From Streptomyces sp. Z26 (GTDB taxonomy: Bacteria; Actinomycetota; Actinomycetes; Streptomycetales; Streptomycetaceae): a stretch of 64,000 bases of DNA. The notes under the pieces were generated by a model that had not been told where the DNA came from, ran no database searches, and worked only from the letters and a program-made list of their open reading frames with translations. The DNA is taken from positions 310,001-374,000 of the forward strand of contig NZ_RCHV01000002.1 of NCBI RefSeq assembly GCF_003665095.1, read 5' to 3'. Below, one piece after another: positions 1 through 12,562 of this stretch (within the stretch, counting starts at the first letter, position 1; each line of letters opens with the position of its first letter). A program made the translations under genes and the position numbers.

Positions 1-1
1 G

Positions 2-1504
2 GTGGTCGTGCTGCCACAGCTCCGCGGCCGAAGGTCCCACGACGAGTTCTCCCCGTACACCGTGGATGTCGGACGCCCCTCGGAAACCGCCGTACTCTGG
101 CGATATCTGCGCTTGGCGGAGATACATCCGTCGCGCACGGACATGTCGGAGGGACGTCTACAGAGATTCCTCGACTCGGCACCCGGCATGGGAGAGCTCT
201 CCTACTTCGCCCACTTGGCAGTGAGCGCACGGGACAGGAGCAGGGGGGCGAACGAGTTCCCGGCGTGGCGCGACGAGGCGCTCGCCGCGTTCTTCGACCG
301 CAGCGACCAAGTGGCCAAGGACATCGGCTCCCGCGACGGCGGTCAGCGCGCACTGTCCCTCTCCGTCTCGATGCTGCCGAGATCGCCGCCGGACGAGATC
401 TTCACCGTGAACACGGAGCTGCTGAAGGTGCTGCGGCAACCCCTGGACGAACGGCCACGGCTGGACCACGCGGATCTACGGCAACAGCTGTCGGACGTCC
501 GTGCCGGGACGGATCAGCACGGTCTGGTCCAGTTCGATCTGCTCGCCTACGACGCGGCGGTACGGACCCACTTCTGGACGTACTACCCCGATCTGCGGCC
601 GAAGTTCCGGGACTGGGTGCGCGACTGCGTGCAGCGGAAGGAACTGAGCCGAGCCGCCCGGAGTGGACTCATCGGCCTCTACGCCGAACAGTCTCTCCGT
701 ACCGCATGCCACAGCGACCTCCTCGCCCTCGTCCGGGAGTGGACGGCTGTGGGCGGCCCGGACCACCTTGCCGACGAGGCGACTCTCGCTCTGTCTCTCG
801 GTGTGGAGCACGAGCAGTACGGTGCCTGGTTCCGTCGCGAGATCCGGGAACTGGCGCGGGAACCCGACCTGCCGGGCGGTCTCGGACGCGTCTTCGTCCG
901 CGTCTGCTCCGAGGTCGTGTCCCTCCGCCACCCCGACCAGGCACTCGTACGCCTGCATCATCTGGCCCGACAACGACGCGACACCGTCGCGGAGAACGCG
1001 CGGGCGGCCCTTCTGCAACTCGTCAACACCGACGACCGGTTGTGGCGTCGGCTGCTCCGGCGGTGTTCCCTCGACCTGCCGCGCACCCGTCAGAGCCGCG
1101 ACGTGGCCCTGTTTCTCGATCTCGCGACACCCTCCCGACTCGCCTCCCGGCAAGGCGCCGGACGACCCCTGATCGCGGACCCGGAGGTGAGGGCACAGCT
1201 CGGGGCATGCTGGTTCGTCGTTCTGCGCCGCCACACCCACACGGCATGGGAGAGCCATGTGCGGTCCTGGTTGTCCGGCGCCCGCGAACACCCCCACCAC
1301 CGCGAGGACTTGCTCGACGTCCTCCTCAACGCCTGCTCCGGCGAGGGACGTGTGCTCTCCCGGCTGCACCTGATCTCTCGTGACTGGGCGGCCGGGCAGG
1401 CCCGTGCCGGTCACCACGCGTCGTGCACACCGGTGTCCGAGAGCCTCGACCGAAGGATTCGCACCGCACTCGGAATCCGGCTTCCCCCCGTTCGCTCCGT
1501 GTGA
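2..1504 (+). CDS. Unknown helical-repeat protein, 5' end outside the window
   Basis: The reading frame is open from the first bases and ends in TGA at 1502-1504. The visible 500 residues are probably only the C-terminal part of a larger protein, although a GTG at position 2 cannot be excluded as a start. The sequence is soluble, rich in Arg, Leu and Ala, and predicted largely helical. It has recurring segments such as YYPDLRPKFRDWVRDC, AEQSLRTACHSDLL and HPDQALVRLHHLARQ that look like ARM/HEAT- or TPR-type repeats. No catalytic motif or P-loop is visible in this portion. Such regions often follow an NTPase domain in large actinobacterial proteins, but that is inference. The next gene starts 17 bp downstream on the same strand, so the two are probably co-transcribed. 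Function is not recognised. Confidence 0.7.
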   Translation: MVVLPQLRGRRSHDEFSPYTVDVGRPSETAVLWRYLRLAEIHPSRTDMSEGRLQRFLDSAPGMGELSYFAHLAVSARDRSRGANEFPAWRDEALAAFFDRSDQVAKDIGSRDGGQRALSLSVSMLPRSPPDEIFTVNTELLKVLRQPLDERPRLDHADLRQQLSDVRAGTDQHGLVQFDLLAYDAAVRTHFWTYYPDLRPKFRDWVRDCVQRKELSRAARSGLIGLYAEQSLRTACHSDLLALVREWTAVGGPDHLADEATLALSLGVEHEQYGAWFRREIRELAREPDLPGGLGRVFVRVCSEVVSLRHPDQALVRLHHLARQRRDTVAENARAALLQLVNTDDRLWRRLLRRCSLDLPRTRQSRDVALFLDLATPSRLASRQGAGRPLIADPEVRAQLGACWFVVLRRHTHTAWESHVRSWLSGAREHPHHREDLLDVLLNACSGEGRVLSRLHLISRDWAAGQARAGHHASCTPVSESLDRRIRTALGIRLPPVRSV

Positions 1505-1521
1505 CCCCAGGAGATGGCGCC

Positions 1522-2700
1522 ATGAGCTCTGGCCACAAGACGCTGACGGTCTTCCTCACGACGATCGTCGGGCTGCTCCTCATCCTTCTCGGCCTCTGCC
1601 TGCACTGGCCCTTATGGGTGTGGCCCGTGCTGGCCACGCTTTTGCCGGTGTCCGCGATGGTCACGGCGAAGCTGATCACTCCACGGGAGGAACTCGTGCC
1701 GCGGGAGTGCCGTCTGGTGCCCGACGTGCCGGTGGAGGAACCCGAAAGACGCGAGCAGCGGGTAACGGGAGTGACTTTGCCGAGCAGCGAGACCGACTAC
1801 GACTTTCTTCTGTCGGCCACTGTCCGATGGAGCCCCCTTACCGTGTCGTCGGACGCGCCCCCGGTCAGCCCCGGGGGGATCGCGATTGACGCGGTCCTCG
1901 AACGCGCCGCGCGAGTGACCATGAGCCAACCCCCCACTCGGAGCGGCCTCGCGCAACACAGACTGAACGGCGTGCTCGGCGTGATGGAAGCCGACCCGAC
2001 GGGGCGTGTGCTCGCGATGGCGGAGGAGGTGACGCTCACTCTTTCCGACGCCGACGCGTCACGACTCAAGAAGCTCTCCACCGTGCGCAAGGACACGGTC
2101 CTGTGGGAGCACGAGCGAAAGTACGAGTGCGACCGACGCACGTATCTGGGCGCGGACGTCCTCAAGAACACGGGCAGCGCCGTCGTCTGGTGGCTAACCA
2201 AGAACGACGACGAAGTCAAGAAGACGGTCGACGACATCGGCATGCTCGCCCAGCTGACCGCCGCCGCCAACAACGAGGAGGTCCCCGAGCTCTTCGAGCA
2301 CATGGCGCCCTACCCCCGGTTCGCGCAGAACCCCGGATACCCGCCCTCTTCCCCGTTCGATCCCCCTCCGGAGTACGACCCCACGGCGGAACCCACCACC
2401 AACGGCTACCGACCGCCGGAAGAGCCCGGAGAGGAATCCGCCGATCGTTTCGGTGACTTGCTGGCCACACTGGGCATGCCACCGGAAGAGCAGGAAGCGC
2501 AGTCAGCGCTGCTGGCCCAGCAGACGGCGCAACTCCTGACCGTGCTGCAGTACGACACGGCTGCGGAGGCGATCCGTAAGAGGTTCGACAGCCCGACTCC
2601 ATCCGAGGAGGAAGGCGAAGCTCCCGAAGACGTCACCGTCTCTCCGGAGGAGGCAGGAGACTCGGAACCCGCGGCGTCGGAGCGCGGCTTCGGCAGCTGA
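1522..2700 (+). CDS. Two-TM membrane protein with SPFH/Band7-like region, unknown function
   Basis: This gene encodes 392 residues. The ATG at 1522 is chosen because an AGGAGA ribosome site lies about 8 bases upstream and the preceding gene has ended; longer in-frame starts would overlap that gene. Residues about 7-27 and 30-49 form a hydrophobic hairpin. A soluble region follows (about 95-265) with alternating beta-like and helical segments (FLLSATVRWSP, then VTLTLSDADASRLKKL, then ERKYECDRRTYLGADVL and SAVVWWLTKN). Its order resembles SPFH/Band7 membrane-scaffold proteins, but this is a pattern-level resemblance only. The C-terminal third is Pro/Glu-rich and probably disordered. Close spacing to the upstream helical-repeat gene suggests a two-gene unit. 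A strong hairpin terminator follows directly. Confidence 0.75.
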   Translation: MSSGHKTLTVFLTTIVGLLLILLGLCLHWPLWVWPVLATLLPVSAMVTAKLITPREELVPRECRLVPDVPVEEPERREQRVTGVTLPSSETDYDFLLSATVRWSPLTVSSDAPPVSPGGIAIDAVLERAARVTMSQPPTRSGLAQHRLNGVLGVMEADPTGRVLAMAEEVTLTLSDADASRLKKLSTVRKDTVLWEHERKYECDRRTYLGADVLKNTGSAVVWWLTKNDDEVKKTVDDIGMLAQLTAAANNEEVPELFEHMAPYPRFAQNPGYPPSSPFDPPPEYDPTAEPTTNGYRPPEEPGEESADRFGDLLATLGMPPEEQEAQSALLAQQTAQLLTVLQYDTAAEAIRKRFDSPTPSEEEGEAPEDVTVSPEEAGDSEPAASERGFGS

Positions 2701-2714
2701 GCCCCCGCGCGCCG

Positions 2715-2758
2715 CCGAGGCCCGGCCGCCCCCGCGTGCGGGGGTGGTCGGGCCTCGG
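2715..2758. terminator. Bidirectional hairpin terminator
   Basis: An inverted repeat with a stem of about 21 bp (two G-T pairs) and a 2-nt centre starts with CCGAGGCCCG and ends with CGGGCCTCGG. It lies between the convergent stop codons of the unknown membrane protein and metK, so it can serve both strands. There is no long T-run, as is usual in Streptomyces. Confidence 0.85.
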
Positions 2759-2798
2759 GGTGTGCGGGCTGTCGCGCCTCCCGTGGGGAGGGGCGGGG

Positions 2799-4007
2799 TC
2801 AGAGACCCGCCGCCGCGCGGAGCGCGTCGACGCGGTCCGTGCGCTCCCAGGTGAAGTCCGGGAGGCTGCGGCCGAAGTGGCCGTACGCCGCGGTCTGCGC
2901 GTAGATCGGGCGCAGCAGGTCGAGGTCGCGGATGATCGCGGCCGGGCGGAGGTCGAAGACCTCCGTGATGGCGTGCTCGATCTTCTCGACGTCGACCGCG
3001 GCGGTGCCGAAGGTCTCCACGAAGAGACCGACCGGCTCGGCCTTGCCGATCGCGTACGCGACCTGCACCTCGCAGCGGCTGGCGAGGCGCGCGGCGACGA
3101 CGTTCTTGGCGACCCAGCGCATGGCGTAAGCCGCCGAACGGTCCACCTTGGACGGGTCCTTGCCCGAGAAGGCGCCGCCGCCGTGACGCGCCATGCCGCC
3201 GTACGTGTCGATGATGATCTTGCGGCCGGTGAGGCCCGCGTCGCCCATCGGGCCGCCGATCTCGAACCGGCCCGTCGGGTTGACCAGCAGCCGGTAGCCC
3301 TCGGTCTCCAGCTTGATACCCGCGTCCACCAGCGCCTTCAGCTCCGGCTCCACGACGAACTCGCGGATGTCCGGGGTGAGGAGCGAGTCCAGGTCGATGT
3401 CCGACGCGTGCTGCGAGGAGACGACGACGGTGTCGAGGCGGACGGCCTTGTCGCCGTCGTACTCGATGGTGACCTGCGTCTTGCCGTCCGGGCGCAGGTA
3501 GGGGATCGTCCCGTTCTTCCGTACGGTCGAGAGCCGCTCGGCCAGCCGGTGCGCCAGGGTGATGGGCAGCGGCATGAACTCGGCGGTCTCGTCGCAGGCG
3601 TAGCCGAACATCAGGCCCTGGTCGCCCGCGCCCTGCTTGTCCAGCTCGTCCTCGTCGCCCTCGACCCGCTTCTCGTAGGCGGTGTCGACGCCCTGCGCGA
3701 TGTCGGGCGACTGCGCGCCGATCGACTCGGAGACGCCGCAGGAGGCGCCGTCGAAGCCCTTCTTGGACGAGTCGTAGCCGATGTCCAGGATCTTGTTGCG
3801 CACGAGGGAGGAGATCGGCGCGTACGCCTTGGTGGTGACCTCTCCGGCGACGTGCACGAGACCGGTGGTGATCAGCGTCTCGACGGCGACCCGCGAGTGC
3901 GGGTCCTCCTTGAGGAGCGCGTCGAGGATGGTGTCGCTGATCTGGTCAGCGATCTTGTCAGGGTGGCCCTCGGTCACGGACTCCGAGGTGAACAGGCGGC
4001 GGGACAC
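2799..4007 (-). CDS. metK: S-adenosylmethionine synthetase
   Basis: The 402-residue protein makes S-adenosylmethionine from methionine and ATP. It supplies methyl groups for methylation and, in streptomycetes, for antibiotic and developmental metabolism. It has the N-terminal [19 protein letters not shown] nucleotide and metal site, the [16 protein letters not shown] motif and the [19 protein letters not shown] motif, all intact. Length is normal for the family. The ATG is preceded by an AGGGA ribosome site about 8 bases away. The 282-bp upstream gap (4008-4289) holds its leader; a weak promoter-like TTGGAT/TAAAAT pair lies at 4128-4102 on the minus strand. No known SAM riboswitch fold was recognised there. 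Confidence 0.97.
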   Translation of the reverse strand: MSRRLFTSESVTEGHPDKIADQISDTILDALLKEDPHSRVAVETLITTGLVHVAGEVTTKAYAPISSLVRNKILDIGYDSSKKGFDGASCGVSESIGAQSPDIAQGVDTAYEKRVEGDEDELDKQGAGDQGLMFGYACDETAEFMPLPITLAHRLAERLSTVRKNGTIPYLRPDGKTQVTIEYDGDKAVRLDTVVVSSQHASDIDLDSLLTPDIREFVVEPELKALVDAGIKLETEGYRLLVNPTGRFEIGGPMGDAGLTGRKIIIDTYGGMARHGGGAFSGKDPSKVDRSAAYAMRWVAKNVVAARLASRCEVQVAYAIGKAEPVGLFVETFGTAAVDVEKIEHAITEVFDLRPAAIIRDLDLLRPIYAQTAAYGHFGRSLPDFTWERTDRVDALRAAAGL

Positions 4008-4289
4008 ATCGCTCCCTGGGGTTGCAGCGGCTGCTGGCTGAACATGGCGGACCGGTCGGCGACTGCGCCCGGCTCACGGGCCCGACGTACGGTCCGCCGC
4101 CATTTTATCCATCTCCACCCGCATCCAATCATGGGTGTCTCGAACTGCGACACGACTGTGAGCTGGGCAACCGGTTCCGGGGCCGCTTTCCGCGCCCCGC
4201 GATACGGGTGGATTTCCCCCCAAGTCCCCCGTCCGTACGACGCCTTGCGGGCGCGCGCCACCGTCCCGCGCGCCCCGTACCCCCCGCCC

Positions 4290-5513
4290 TCAGCCCGCGT
4301 CGAGGCGGCGCGCGACGAGGTCCCACAGCGTGTCGGCGAGGGCCTCCTTCGGGCCGTACGGGACGGGGGTCTCCGTACCGTCGGCGGCCAGTACGACCGC
4401 CTCGTTCTCCGCCGAGCCGAACGTCTTCCGCTCGCCCACCTCGTTGACGACCAGCAGGTCGCAGCCCTTGCGGGCGAGCTTGGCGCGGCCGTTGGCGAGG
4501 ACGTCGTCGGTCTCGGCGGCGAACCCGGCGACGAGCTGTCCGGGACGGGCGCGGGTGGCGGAGATCTCGGCCAGGATGTCGGGGTTGCGGGTGAGGCGGA
4601 CCGGGTCCGGTTCGCGGTCGCCCTGCTTCTTGATCTTCCCCGTGGCGTAGTCGACGGGGCGGAAATCGGCCACCGCCGCCGCCATCACCACCGCGTCGGC
4701 GTCGGCCGCCGCCTTCAGCACGGCCTCCCGCAACTGCACGGCGGTGCCGACCCGTACGAGGTCCACGCCCGCCGGGTCGGGCAGGTCGGTGTTGGCGGCG
4801 AGCAGGGTGACGCGGGCGCCGCGGGCGGCGGCCGTACGGGCGAGGGCGTAGCCCTGCTTGCCGGAGGAGCGGTTGCCCAGGAAGCGGACGGGGTCCAGCG
4901 GCTCGCGGGTGCCCCCGGCGCTGACGACGACATGGCGTCCGGCGAGGTCGGACACGGTGGCGGCGGGGCCGCGGGCGAGGACGCGGCGGCACAGCTCGTA
5001 GATCTCCGACGGGTCGGGCAGCCGCCCCTTGCCGGTGTCGACGCCGGTGAGGCGGCCGACGGCCGGTTCGACGACGACGGCGCCGCGGCGCCGCAGGGTG
5101 GCGACGTTCTCCCTGGTGGCGGGGTGTTCCCACATCTCGGTGTGCATGGCGGGCGCGAACACGACCGGGCAGCGCGCGGTGAGCAGCGTGTTGGTCAGCA
5201 GGTCGTCCGCGAGCCCGTGGGCCGCCTTCGCGAGGAGGTCGGCGGTCGCCGGGGCGACGACGACCAGGTCGGCGGTCTGGCCGATGCGTACGTGCGGCAC
5301 GTCCTCGACGTGCTCCCAGACCTCCGTGGCCGCCGGGCGGCCGGAGAGCGCGGACCAGGTGGCCTCGCCGACGAAGTGGAGCGCGGACGCGGTCGGCACG
5401 GCCCGTACCTCGTGCCCCGACTCGGCGAAGCGGCGCAGCAGTTCGCACGCCTTGTACGCGGCGATGCCGCCGCCCACCCCCAGGACGACCCTCGCTCCGG
5501 AACGTTCCGCCAT
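4290..5513 (-). CDS. coaBC: Bifunctional phosphopantothenoylcysteine synthetase/decarboxylase
   Basis: The 407-residue fusion carries out two steps of coenzyme A synthesis: CTP-dependent coupling of phosphopantothenate to cysteine (CoaB) and FMN-dependent decarboxylation of the product (CoaC). The N-terminal half has the flavoprotein start VVLGVGGGIAAYKACELLRR and the VAPATADLLAKAAHGLADD segment. The C-terminal half starts near SDLAGRHVVVSAGGTREPLD and contains NRSSGKQGYALA and AAVADFRPVDYATGKIKK. The ATG at 5513 (MAERSGARVV) is preferred to longer starts because GGAGAGG lies just upstream and the homologous domain begins there. A hairpin separates it from rpoZ, so it probably has its own promoter in 5514-5594. 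Confidence 0.95.
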   Translation of the reverse strand: MAERSGARVVLGVGGGIAAYKACELLRRFAESGHEVRAVPTASALHFVGEATWSALSGRPAATEVWEHVEDVPHVRIGQTADLVVVAPATADLLAKAAHGLADDLLTNTLLTARCPVVFAPAMHTEMWEHPATRENVATLRRRGAVVVEPAVGRLTGVDTGKGRLPDPSEIYELCRRVLARGPAATVSDLAGRHVVVSAGGTREPLDPVRFLGNRSSGKQGYALARTAAARGARVTLLAANTDLPDPAGVDLVRVGTAVQLREAVLKAAADADAVVMAAAVADFRPVDYATGKIKKQGDREPDPVRLTRNPDILAEISATRARPGQLVAGFAAETDDVLANGRAKLARKGCDLLVVNEVGERKTFGSAENEAVVLAADGTETPVPYGPKEALADTLWDLVARRLDAG

Positions 5514-5594
5514 CGGCTGCCTCTCCCCACGCACGGTGATCCCACTCCTGCTCCGCGTACTCCCCCATGACACACCACCGGCCCCCGGCGCACA

Positions 5595-5629
5595 CCACGG
5601 GCCCGGCGCTCGCGCTGCCGGGCCCGTGG
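5595..5629 (-). terminator. Hairpin terminator after rpoZ
   Basis: A perfect 13-bp stem (CCACGGGCCCGGC with its complement) and a 9-nt loop lie 45 bp beyond the rpoZ stop codon in the direction of transcription. It would end the sIHF-gmk-rpoZ transcript before coaBC. Confidence 0.75.
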
Positions 5630-5674
5630 GGGTGCGCACGTACGGACGTGCGGCGATGCTTCTGTCGCGGTGCG

Positions 5675-5947
5675 TTACTGCGGCGGGGCCTCGATGGCCT
5701 CGGAGGTCAGCATGCCCGCGTTGATCTCGCGGAGCGAGATGGAGAGCGGCTTCTCGTGGACGTGGGTGTCGACCAGCGGGCCGACGTACTCCAGCAGGCC
5801 CTCACCCAGCTGCGAGTAGTACGCGTTGATCTGGCGCGCGCGCTTGGCGGCGTAGATCACCAGGCTGTACTTCGAGTCGGTCGCCTCGAGCAGCTCATCA
5901 ATCGGAGGGTTGATGATGCCCTCGGGCGTGGTGATGGAAGAGGACAC
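5675..5947 (-). CDS. rpoZ: RNA polymerase omega subunit
   Basis: The 90-residue omega subunit binds beta-prime and helps core assembly; in streptomycetes loss of omega affects development and antibiotic production. The diagnostic segment is [26 protein letters not shown], with conserved KYSLV and AAKRARQIN. The C-terminus ([19 protein letters not shown]) has the actinobacterial form. It lies 28 bp behind gmk in the same direction, the usual gmk-rpoZ pairing. Confidence 0.95.
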   Translation of the reverse strand: MSSSITTPEGIINPPIDELLEATDSKYSLVIYAAKRARQINAYYSQLGEGLLEYVGPLVDTHVHEKPLSISLREINAGMLTSEAIEAPPQ

Positions 5948-5975
5948 GCTCTGCCTTCCGGAAGGTGGACGGGGA

Positions 5976-6572
5976 TCATTCGACGTTCATCAAGGCTAGC
6001 AGTTCCGCGCTGACGTCCTCGACGGAGGTGTTGACCAGCTTCGCGTCGAACTCGGGCTCGGCCGCCAGCTCCTCCCGGGCCGCCGCCAGCCGTCGTTCGA
6101 TCACCTCGGGCGACTCGGTGCCGCGGCCGGTGAGGCGCCGGACCAGCTCGTCCCAGCTGGGCGGGGCGAGGAACACGAGGCGCGCCTCGGGCATCGACTC
6201 CCGTACGAGCCGGGCCCCCTGGAGGTCGATCTCCAGGAGGACGGGTGATCCGGCGGCGAGCCGGTCGAGCACGGCCTGACGCGGGGTGCCGTAGCGGTTG
6301 CCCGCGAACTCGGCCCACTCGAGCAGCTCGCCGTTGGCGATGAGCTTGTCGAACTCCTCGCCCTCGGTGAAGAAGTACTCGACGCCGTGCCGTTCGCCGG
6401 GGCGCGGCCTGCGTGTGGTGGCCGAGACGGACAGCCACACGTCCGGGTGTTCCTTGCGCAGATGCGCGACAACCGTGCTCTTACCGACCCCGGAAGGGCC
6501 GGAGAGCACGGTCAGCCGCGTGCGTGCTTCCGGGGGTACGGGGGTCGCCCCCCGGGAGACAGCGGTAGTCAT
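5976..6572 (-). CDS. gmk: Guanylate kinase
   Basis: The 198-residue enzyme phosphorylates GMP to GDP with ATP. The P-loop GPSGVGKST is at residues 25-33. It is followed by the GMP-binding region [21 protein letters not shown] and the LID region [20 protein letters not shown]. The N-terminus carries a short Thr/Pro-rich extension typical of actinobacterial Gmk. It lies between sIHF (49 bp upstream) and rpoZ (28 bp downstream), forming a small housekeeping operon. Confidence 0.96.
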   Translation of the reverse strand: MTTAVSRGATPVPPEARTRLTVLSGPSGVGKSTVVAHLRKEHPDVWLSVSATTRRPRPGERHGVEYFFTEGEEFDKLIANGELLEWAEFAGNRYGTPRQAVLDRLAAGSPVLLEIDLQGARLVRESMPEARLVFLAPPSWDELVRRLTGRGTESPEVIERRLAAAREELAAEPEFDAKLVNTSVEDVSAELLALMNVE

Positions 6573-6621
6573 GGAGCGATTATCCAGGTTTCCGGAGGGC
6601 GCCGGAAACGCCGGGCCCTTG

Positions 6622-6945
6622 TCAGGCCGAGGCGCCGCCGAACTCCCGCTCCAGGGCGGCGATCTGGTTGGAGCCGAGCCCGCGTACGCGACGGCTCTCG
6701 GAGATGCCGAGGCGCTCCATGATCTGCTTGGCGCGGACCTTGCCCACGCCGGGGAGCGACTCGAGGAGGGCGGAGACCTTCATCTTGCCGATGACGTCGT
6801 TCTCCTGGCCCTGCTTGATCACGTCGTGCAGTGTCGCGCCGGAGTGCTTGAGCCGATTCTTGACCTCGGCGCGCTCCCGGCGAGCCGCGGCGGCCTTCTC
6901 TAGCGCGGCTGCGCGCTGTTCAGGGGTAAGGGGCGGAAGAGCCAC
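6622..6945 (-). CDS. Integration host factor, actinobacterial type (sIHF)
   Basis: The 107-residue basic DNA-binding protein belongs to the actinobacterial IHF family (mIHF/sIHF), which is unrelated to E. coli HU-type IHF. It has the helix-two-turn-helix segment [22 protein letters not shown] and the following [18 protein letters not shown]. In Streptomyces sIHF binds duplex DNA without strong sequence preference and influences nucleoid compaction, sporulation and antibiotic production. Translation starts at a GTG with GAGGTGA about 7 bases upstream. A good sigma-70-like promoter is visible about 50 bp upstream. Confidence 0.95.
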   Translation of the reverse strand: MALPPLTPEQRAAALEKAAAARRERAEVKNRLKHSGATLHDVIKQGQENDVIGKMKVSALLESLPGVGKVRAKQIMERLGISESRRVRGLGSNQIAALEREFGGASA

Positions 6946-6995
6946 GCCTACGTCACCTCGGATGTCGAACTGTCGGATATGGATGATCGGTGAGG

Positions 6996-7024
6996 AACCT
7001 AGTGGCCCCGCACCTGCGGAGCAA
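6996..7024 (-). promoter_or_regulatory. Predicted promoter for sIHF-gmk-rpoZ
   Basis: On the minus strand, TTGCTC at 7024-7019 and TAGGTT at 7001-6996 are separated by 17 bp, a good housekeeping-sigma spacing. They lie 51-79 bp upstream of the sIHF start. The surrounding gap (6946-7240) otherwise holds only the pyr operon terminator and two small CTTCGG-loop hairpins near 7045-7110. Confidence 0.55.
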
Positions 7025-7171
7025 CGAGCAACACTTTCCCCGGCTCCTCGGCCTTCGGCTCGGGGACACCCCCGTGCCTGGGCCTTCGGCCTGGCGAGAC
7101 CCCAGGGTCCGTGGCGCTCTCGTCGGAGACTAGCGGTCGAAGGGCGCTGAGTCAGCGAGAACAGCGGAAAA

Positions 7172-7199
7172 GTCCTGGTCAGCCTCAGCCGACCAGGAC
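7172..7199 (-). terminator. Intrinsic terminator of the pyr operon
   Basis: A 9-bp perfect stem (GTCCTGGTC with its complement) and a 10-nt loop are followed on the minus strand by TTTT. This is a textbook intrinsic terminator, 41 bp past the pyrF stop codon. A clear T-run is unusual for this GC-rich genome. Confidence 0.85.
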
Positions 7200-7240
7200 A
7201 TTTCGGGACAAGGTACCGCGAGTACGAGCGCGGTGTGCGC

Positions 7241-8098
7241 TCAGCCGACGGCCTCCGCGAGCTGTTCCGCCTCCGCGCGGGCCGCGTTCCGCAGCCCCTC
7301 CGGGGACGGGCCGTGCCGCAGGACGCCCCGGCTGACGCTCGGCAGCACGTTCCCGAGCGCGCTCCCGAAGATGCGGCGCAGCCCTTCGGCCGTACCGCCC
7401 TGGGCGCCCATGCCGGGGGCCAACAGCGGTCCGTTGACGGCGAGTTCGGCGTCCGCCCGGGTCAGCGTCGCGCCGACGACGGCGCCGAACGAGCCGAGCG
7501 GTTCCGCGCCCGCGTTCTCCTCCGCCAGCCGGTCGAGCACGGTCTGCGCGACCGTACGGCCGTCGTCCGCGCGTGCCCGCTGCACCTCCGCGCCCTCGGG
7601 GTTGGAGGTGAGGGCCAGGACGAAGACGCCGGAGCCGGAGGCGCGGGCCGCGTCGAAGGCGGGGCGCAGCGACCCGTAGCCGAGGAACGGGCTGAGGGTG
7701 ACGGCGTCCACGTGCAGCGGGGCGCCCGTACGGAGGTAGGCGTCGGCGTACGCGGCCATGGTCGAGCCGATGTCGCCGCGCTTGGCGTCCAGCAGCACCA
7801 GCGCGCCCGCCTCCCGGGCCCGCGCCACCGCCGTCTCCAGGACGGCGAGCCCGGCGGAGCCGAAGCGCTCGAAGAACGCGGCCTGCGGCTTGAAGACCGC
7901 CACCTGCTCCGCGAGCGCGTCCACCACGGTGTCGGTGAAGGCGCGCAGCCCTGCGACGTCGTCCTCCAGCCCCCACTCCGCGAGCAGCGACGGGTGCGGG
8001 TCGATGCCGACGCACAGCGGCCCGCGGGTGTCCATGGCCCGTCGCAGCCGGGCGCCGAAGGGGGCGGTGGGCGCGGTGGGTTCCGTCGTACGGGTCAT
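7241..8098 (-). CDS. pyrF: Orotidine 5'-phosphate decarboxylase
   Basis: The 285-residue enzyme catalyses the last step of UMP synthesis, decarboxylation of OMP. It belongs to the longer type-2 PyrF group found in actinobacteria. The catalytic segment LLDAKRGDIGSTMAAYADA carries the Asp-Lys-Asp network, and LCVGIDPHPSLL is the N-terminal signature. The ATG at 8098 overlaps the pyrD stop by four bases (ATGA), which argues for translational coupling and against longer starts. It is the last gene of the operon and is followed by a terminator. Confidence 0.95.
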   Translation of the reverse strand: MTRTTEPTAPTAPFGARLRRAMDTRGPLCVGIDPHPSLLAEWGLEDDVAGLRAFTDTVVDALAEQVAVFKPQAAFFERFGSAGLAVLETAVARAREAGALVLLDAKRGDIGSTMAAYADAYLRTGAPLHVDAVTLSPFLGYGSLRPAFDAARASGSGVFVLALTSNPEGAEVQRARADDGRTVAQTVLDRLAEENAGAEPLGSFGAVVGATLTRADAELAVNGPLLAPGMGAQGGTAEGLRRIFGSALGNVLPSVSRGVLRHGPSPEGLRNAARAEAEQLAEAVG

Positions 8099-9237
8099 GC
8101 GTCCGCCTTCCCGGTACGCGCCCCGGCCGCCGGGGTGCGGGTCTCCGCGCCGACGGCCTCGGCGAGGGTCTCGTACGGGCTGGCGCGCAGCCGCGCCGCC
8201 AGCCCCTTGTGCAGGGAACGGCACCAGAGGGGGCCCTCGTAGACGAAGGCGCTGTAGCCCTGGACGAGGGTGGCGCCCGCGAGGACGCGCTGCCAGGCGT
8301 CCTCGGCGTCGGTGACGCCGCCCGCGCCGACGAGCGTGAGCCGGTCACCGACCCGCGCGTACAGGCGGCGCAGCACCTGGAGGGAGCGCTCACGCAGGGG
8401 CGCGCCCGACAGGCCGCCGGTCTCGGCGGTCAGCTCCGGGCCTGAGACCAGGCCGAGGCCGTCGCGGGCGACGGTGGTGTTGGTGGCGATGATCCCGTCG
8501 AGGCCGAGGTCGACGGCGAGGTCCGCGACGGCGTCGACGTCCTCGTCCGCGAGGTCCGGCGCGATCTTCACCAGCAGCGGTACGCGGCGCCCGGGGACGG
8601 CGCGGTCGGCGGCCTCCCGTACGGCGGCCAGCAGGGGCCGCAACCGGTCCGCGGCCTGGAGGTCGCGGAGGCCGGGGGTGTTGGGCGAGGAGACGTTGAC
8701 GACGAGGTAGTCGGCGTGCGGGGCGAGCCGTTCGGCGGAGGTGACGTAGTCGGCGACGGCACCCGATTCGGGGACGGCCTTGGTCTTGCCGATGTTGACG
8801 CCGAGGACCGTACGGAACGCGGGCCTGCGGTCCGCGAGGCGGGCGGCGACGGCGGCGGAGCCGTCGTTGTTGAAGCCCATGCGGTTGATCAGGGCGCGGT
8901 CCGCGGGCAGCCGGAAGAGGCGCCGCGGCGGGTTGCCGGGCTGCGGCTCGGCGGTGACGGTGCCGACCTCGACGTGGTCGAAGCCGAGCATGGTGAGCCC
9001 GTCGACGCCGGTGGCGTTCTTGTCGAATCCGGCGGCCAGCCCGAACGGCCCGTGCATCCGCAGCCCCAGCGCCTCCGTCCGCAGCTCGCGGTGGCGGGGC
9101 GCCAGGTAGGCCGCGACGAAGGTGCGCAGGACCGGCACCCGCGCGACCCCCCGGATCAGCGCGCACGCCAGACGGTGCGCCTCCTCCGGGTCGAGCCGCC
9201 GCAGGACGAGCCGGAACAGCAGTGCGTACGCGCTCAT
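8095..9237 (-). CDS. pyrD: Dihydroorotate dehydrogenase, class 2 (quinone)
   Basis: The 380-residue flavoenzyme oxidises dihydroorotate to orotate and passes electrons to membrane quinone. The N-terminal helical region ([20 protein letters not shown]) is the membrane-associating part that marks class 2. The core has [10 protein letters not shown], the MGFNNDGS segment and the [14 protein letters not shown] motif with the class-2 catalytic serine. Start and stop are close to both neighbours: 4 bp after carB and a 4-base overlap with pyrF. Confidence 0.95.
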   Translation of the reverse strand: MSAYALLFRLVLRRLDPEEAHRLACALIRGVARVPVLRTFVAAYLAPRHRELRTEALGLRMHGPFGLAAGFDKNATGVDGLTMLGFDHVEVGTVTAEPQPGNPPRRLFRLPADRALINRMGFNNDGSAAVAARLADRRPAFRTVLGVNIGKTKAVPESGAVADYVTSAERLAPHADYLVVNVSSPNTPGLRDLQAADRLRPLLAAVREAADRAVPGRRVPLLVKIAPDLADEDVDAVADLAVDLGLDGIIATNTTVARDGLGLVSGPELTAETGGLSGAPLRERSLQVLRRLYARVGDRLTLVGAGGVTDAEDAWQRVLAGATLVQGYSAFVYEGPLWCRSLHKGLAARLRASPYETLAEAVGAETRTPAAGARTGKADA

Positions 9238-9241
9238 GCCC

Positions 9242-12554
<3,313 letters not shown>

Positions 12555-12562
<8 letters not shown>

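Noticed and set aside
4008..4289. SAM-sensing riboswitch in front of metK
   Set aside because: No conserved SAM-I, SAM-II or SAM-IV core elements were recognisable in the minus-strand leader by eye; a covariance-model search would be decisive.
2736..5570. Very long plus-strand open frame opposite metK and coaBC (944 codons)
   Set aside because: It is an antisense shadow produced by high GC and biased third positions; the minus strand encodes intact metK and coaBC here. Similar shadows at 9122-11950, 12504-14890, 25673-27580, 28616-31051 and 43484-45292 were dropped for the same reason.
6946..7240. Non-coding RNA gene between sIHF and pyrF
   Set aside because: The CTTCGG-loop hairpins near 7045-7110 look structured, but no promoter/terminator pair isolates them from the sIHF leader and pyr terminator.
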